Shown here: in pieces, positions 59,501 to 62,000 of the stretch | Numbering within the stretch: position 1 is the stretch's first letter | How the letters are laid out: each line of letters begins with the position of its first letter | Source: Acanthaster planci | Taxonomy: Eukaryota; Echinodermata; Asteroidea; Valvatida; Acanthasteridae | Length of the DNA stretch: 62,000 nucleotides | Assembly (NCBI RefSeq): GCF_001949145.1 | Contig: NW_019091362.1 | Span: 6,362,932-6,424,931, forward strand | Reading direction: 5' to 3' | Notes under the pieces: generated by a model | The model's database searches: none | The model's input: only the letters and a program-made list of their open reading frames with translations | Told to the model about the DNA's origin: nothing | Translations under genes and position numbers: made by a program

Positions 59501-62000
59501 CAAGGACCCACATACCTGTAGAAGTAGAAGCTTTGCTGTGTGATTGAGGAAATTCTCAAACTTTCTGCATTTCCCCCTCCAACCACCTATGTACATGTAT
59601 AAGTACCGGTAATATGTACAAAAATACTGTACTCGTACCCGAGTACTCGTGCCGGATGAGTTTTCTTGTATGATATCGCACCTGTACTAGGACGCTGCAA
59701 TTTTTAACTCAACGTGTCCATAGACTGTACATCCAATGAGGAATACGCAATGGTTCAGACTCTATGCCGGAGAAGCAACTTTAATATTCATGCACACATG
59801 CATGCAGGTATACATGTACATGGTCCAAAGCAGGGCCTGGAGCGGTACATGTGCACTAGCTGGACAATAGTTTGAGAAATTTAGAATCAGACAACAAATT
59901 GTTGTTTTCAAAGCAGTTTATTAAGCCAACAGAGTTATGTATGTAACGTTCATACCTGTACATACATGTACATGTCAGAACGGACGTGACAAAAACAAAA
60001 AACTTGTGTTCATCATGCATGGTGTGTTCATGAAGGTCATGACCAGAAAGAAGCTTTGGTAATAGGAGTTAATACATGATTACAGGTGCATAGACTTGGG
60101 GCACTGTACTATGAAAAAGAGATGGTCACTGCACTTTACAGGGAGCATGCCTTGACCTGGAATACGTGTACTGACTTCAGAGTATTATTTTTGTTTTCAG
60201 ATGAGATCAGTAAGTAAGTGTCCTGATATAAACAATGACACCGGGAAATGATTAGATGGACTTGACTGTCAACAGTGACTGACTGTTGATGATCTACCGG
60301 GGGGGGGGGTATATAGGGGAATAGTCCCTCCACTTTTTTGACTGGGGTTGCTGCCCTCCCCCCCCGGCACTTTTTGCAGGTATACATAATGGGGTGAGGT
60401 TAATTGGATTGGTCTAGTAATGGCTGATGCTTGATGGTCTCACAACTGGTGCACCCCACTTTGAAAATTGTTCTGCCGCCCATTGTCTGCAGAATTCTTG
60501 CTCTTACAATTGATGTACATGTACAGTATGTTCATAGTAGGGTTACAGTAAGTTCCACTGTATATATGAAAAAGTATTGTATACTCTTGAGCAAATCAAG
60601 ATTTCAAATCAGGTGTACAAATTCAGGCAGGGGATTATAAAAGAACAAAGTATGTTTGAAACTAAAAGAAATCTACAAGTGGATACAAATTAAATGTTTG
60701 GGTGGTTTTATTTTCGATAGGGTGTTTTAATGATGTACATGTACATGTAAGACGTAAAGGGTAGTATTCACATACATGTATTTACACACATACATGTACT
60801 CTGAAAAATATCCGATTTTGTTTAACATACCGGTAGCTGAAAAATCCTAGAATTTGGATAGTAAAGCCTTAAATGAGTGTTCATGTAAAAAGTTCCCAGA
60901 AATAAAACAATTAAACATGCAAATTAACACCTCCCTCCCCCCCTCTTAAAACACATACGGTATGACTGTATACAGCTACGAACTCACAAAGCACAGGCCT
61001 ACCACTGGTAAATTGCGATCATTTTAATTAATATCTGCATCATTATCACTTTGACTTGTACATCTTCACTCATCAATGAAATGACGATGGCAGGGAAACA
61101 GCCACAACAGACAACAACAGATGTTACATGAGTTCCAATGTGTCTCATCCGTGTTTGTAAAATGCAATTAAGAGAAAGATTGTGTATAAATTCAGATAAT
61201 AAGGTATGCTGCAATTGTGTTTCTACGAAACTGCTCTCCAACAAATGAGCACTATAAATCTGTCAGAAAAGTAGTATCTGGCAGGAAAGGGGAGCTGTTA
61301 TCAAGATTCTGTTTCCTAGTAACTAGACGTTCAGATGCCCCAAGGAGAGTCCTTCTCCCAATCCACCCCTGGTACGGTATCTATGGTGCAATCAATTTCT
61401 GGAAGCAAAGTCCAGGCAAACACACGTAAGAAATGTTAACATACACATATGTAGTCCATGCGGGAACTTATTGCAGCCTGCCAACAAGCACGGCGCTTCA
61501 AAGTGATAAATTTGCCGGCGTCTGCATCTGGTGGAGATTCTACGAGCTCGTTCGCTTTGCTTTGCTCTCAAATTAATGCAGATTCGTGGACTCTACATTT
61601 GATGACCTCATTTAATCTCTCTCCCCTGTGGAATGTGAATGCTCAAAAGGCTTAAGGTGATAATGTACAAATAAACGTACTACTGTGCATGTTCATGTAC
61701 GCACCTGTGCCAGCACATGGACGACTGACGTTGTACATGTAAATCATAATATCTCCCAAACATTTAATAATTACCCTGTAACTCAAAATAAGAATGACTT
61801 GAAATCATACAGCGGCTGATTTAAAATCAGTTTGAACAGCCTTGGCTAGATGACTAAAAATAGTCACGATGTAATGTACATGTACATCATAGTGCCTACA
61901 AGGCATTCTCTTACATTAATTTTCCCTCTAACCACTTGCCATCAGTTTTACTCCAAATAAACTGTACATGTGTGTTGCAGGATTCGTGTAATGTAAGTTT

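Larger units (their letters stand above)
51547..62000. other. Region upstream of the known F-spondin exons
   Basis: Presumably the intron preceding the first found exon. It contains one MITE, a G-rich tract, TACATGTA clusters and one possible orphan exon (53079-53167). No exon with the expected signal peptide or the start of the Reeler domain was recognised, so the 5' end of the gene probably lies outside the window. Confidence 0.6.

Noticed and set aside
61458-61655. Plus-strand frame RRFKVINLPASASGGDSTSS
   Set aside because: No family resemblance and no convincing borders; treated as chance.
1-62000. CRISPR arrays, bacterial operons, rRNA genes
   Set aside because: None seen; spliced genes and SINE/MITE content show animal nuclear DNA.

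Overview
This is a gene-sparse, intron-rich stretch of animal genomic DNA from a draft assembly: it holds a 548-base N gap and one isolated N. Exons are short, split by long introns with GT/AG borders, and the introns are packed with small non-autonomous transposons, hairpins and the palindromic words TACATGTA and ACCGGT. The two recognisable genes are animal orthologues. The general look suggests a marine invertebrate deuterostome (echinoderm, hemichordate or lancelet type). That is inference from repeat flavour, and I cannot name the species.

Layout. Bases 1-4,500 hold no recognised gene; a few coding-like minus-strand stretches between 634 and 1,627 may be exons of an unidentified gene. 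Bases 4,568-26,470 (+) carry a complete 18-exon NADSYN1 gene (glutamine-dependent NAD+ synthetase), predicted at 880 residues. All catalytic landmarks are intact, and the last exon adds an unusual 189-residue basic, Ser/Thr/Asn-rich tail. Bases 26,471-30,856 are the shared 3' flank of two convergent genes, with a foldback element and a tRNA-derived SINE. Bases 30,857-51,546 (-) carry the 3' eleven exons of an F-spondin (SPON1-type) gene: most of a Reeler domain, a Spondin_N domain, a linker of perfect MPPKEGM heptads, and only two thrombospondin type 1 repeats. Its first exons (signal peptide and start of Reeler) were not found and probably lie past 62,000. The rest, 51,547-62,000, is intron or upstream DNA.

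The two genes are tail to tail and have no evident functional link. One makes a cytosolic cofactor-biosynthesis enzyme, the other a secreted matrix/guidance protein. Exon borders of both genes were assembled by hand, using family resemblance and reading-phase continuity. The phase adds up over all 18 NADSYN1 exons (2,643 nt including stop) and all 11 F-spondin exons (1,694 nt). The most unusual items are the NADSYN1 tail, the F-spondin heptad linker with its duplicated MPPK mini-exon, a GC-AG intron, and an inverted pair of TTAA-flanked MITEs inside NADSYN1 intron 7.
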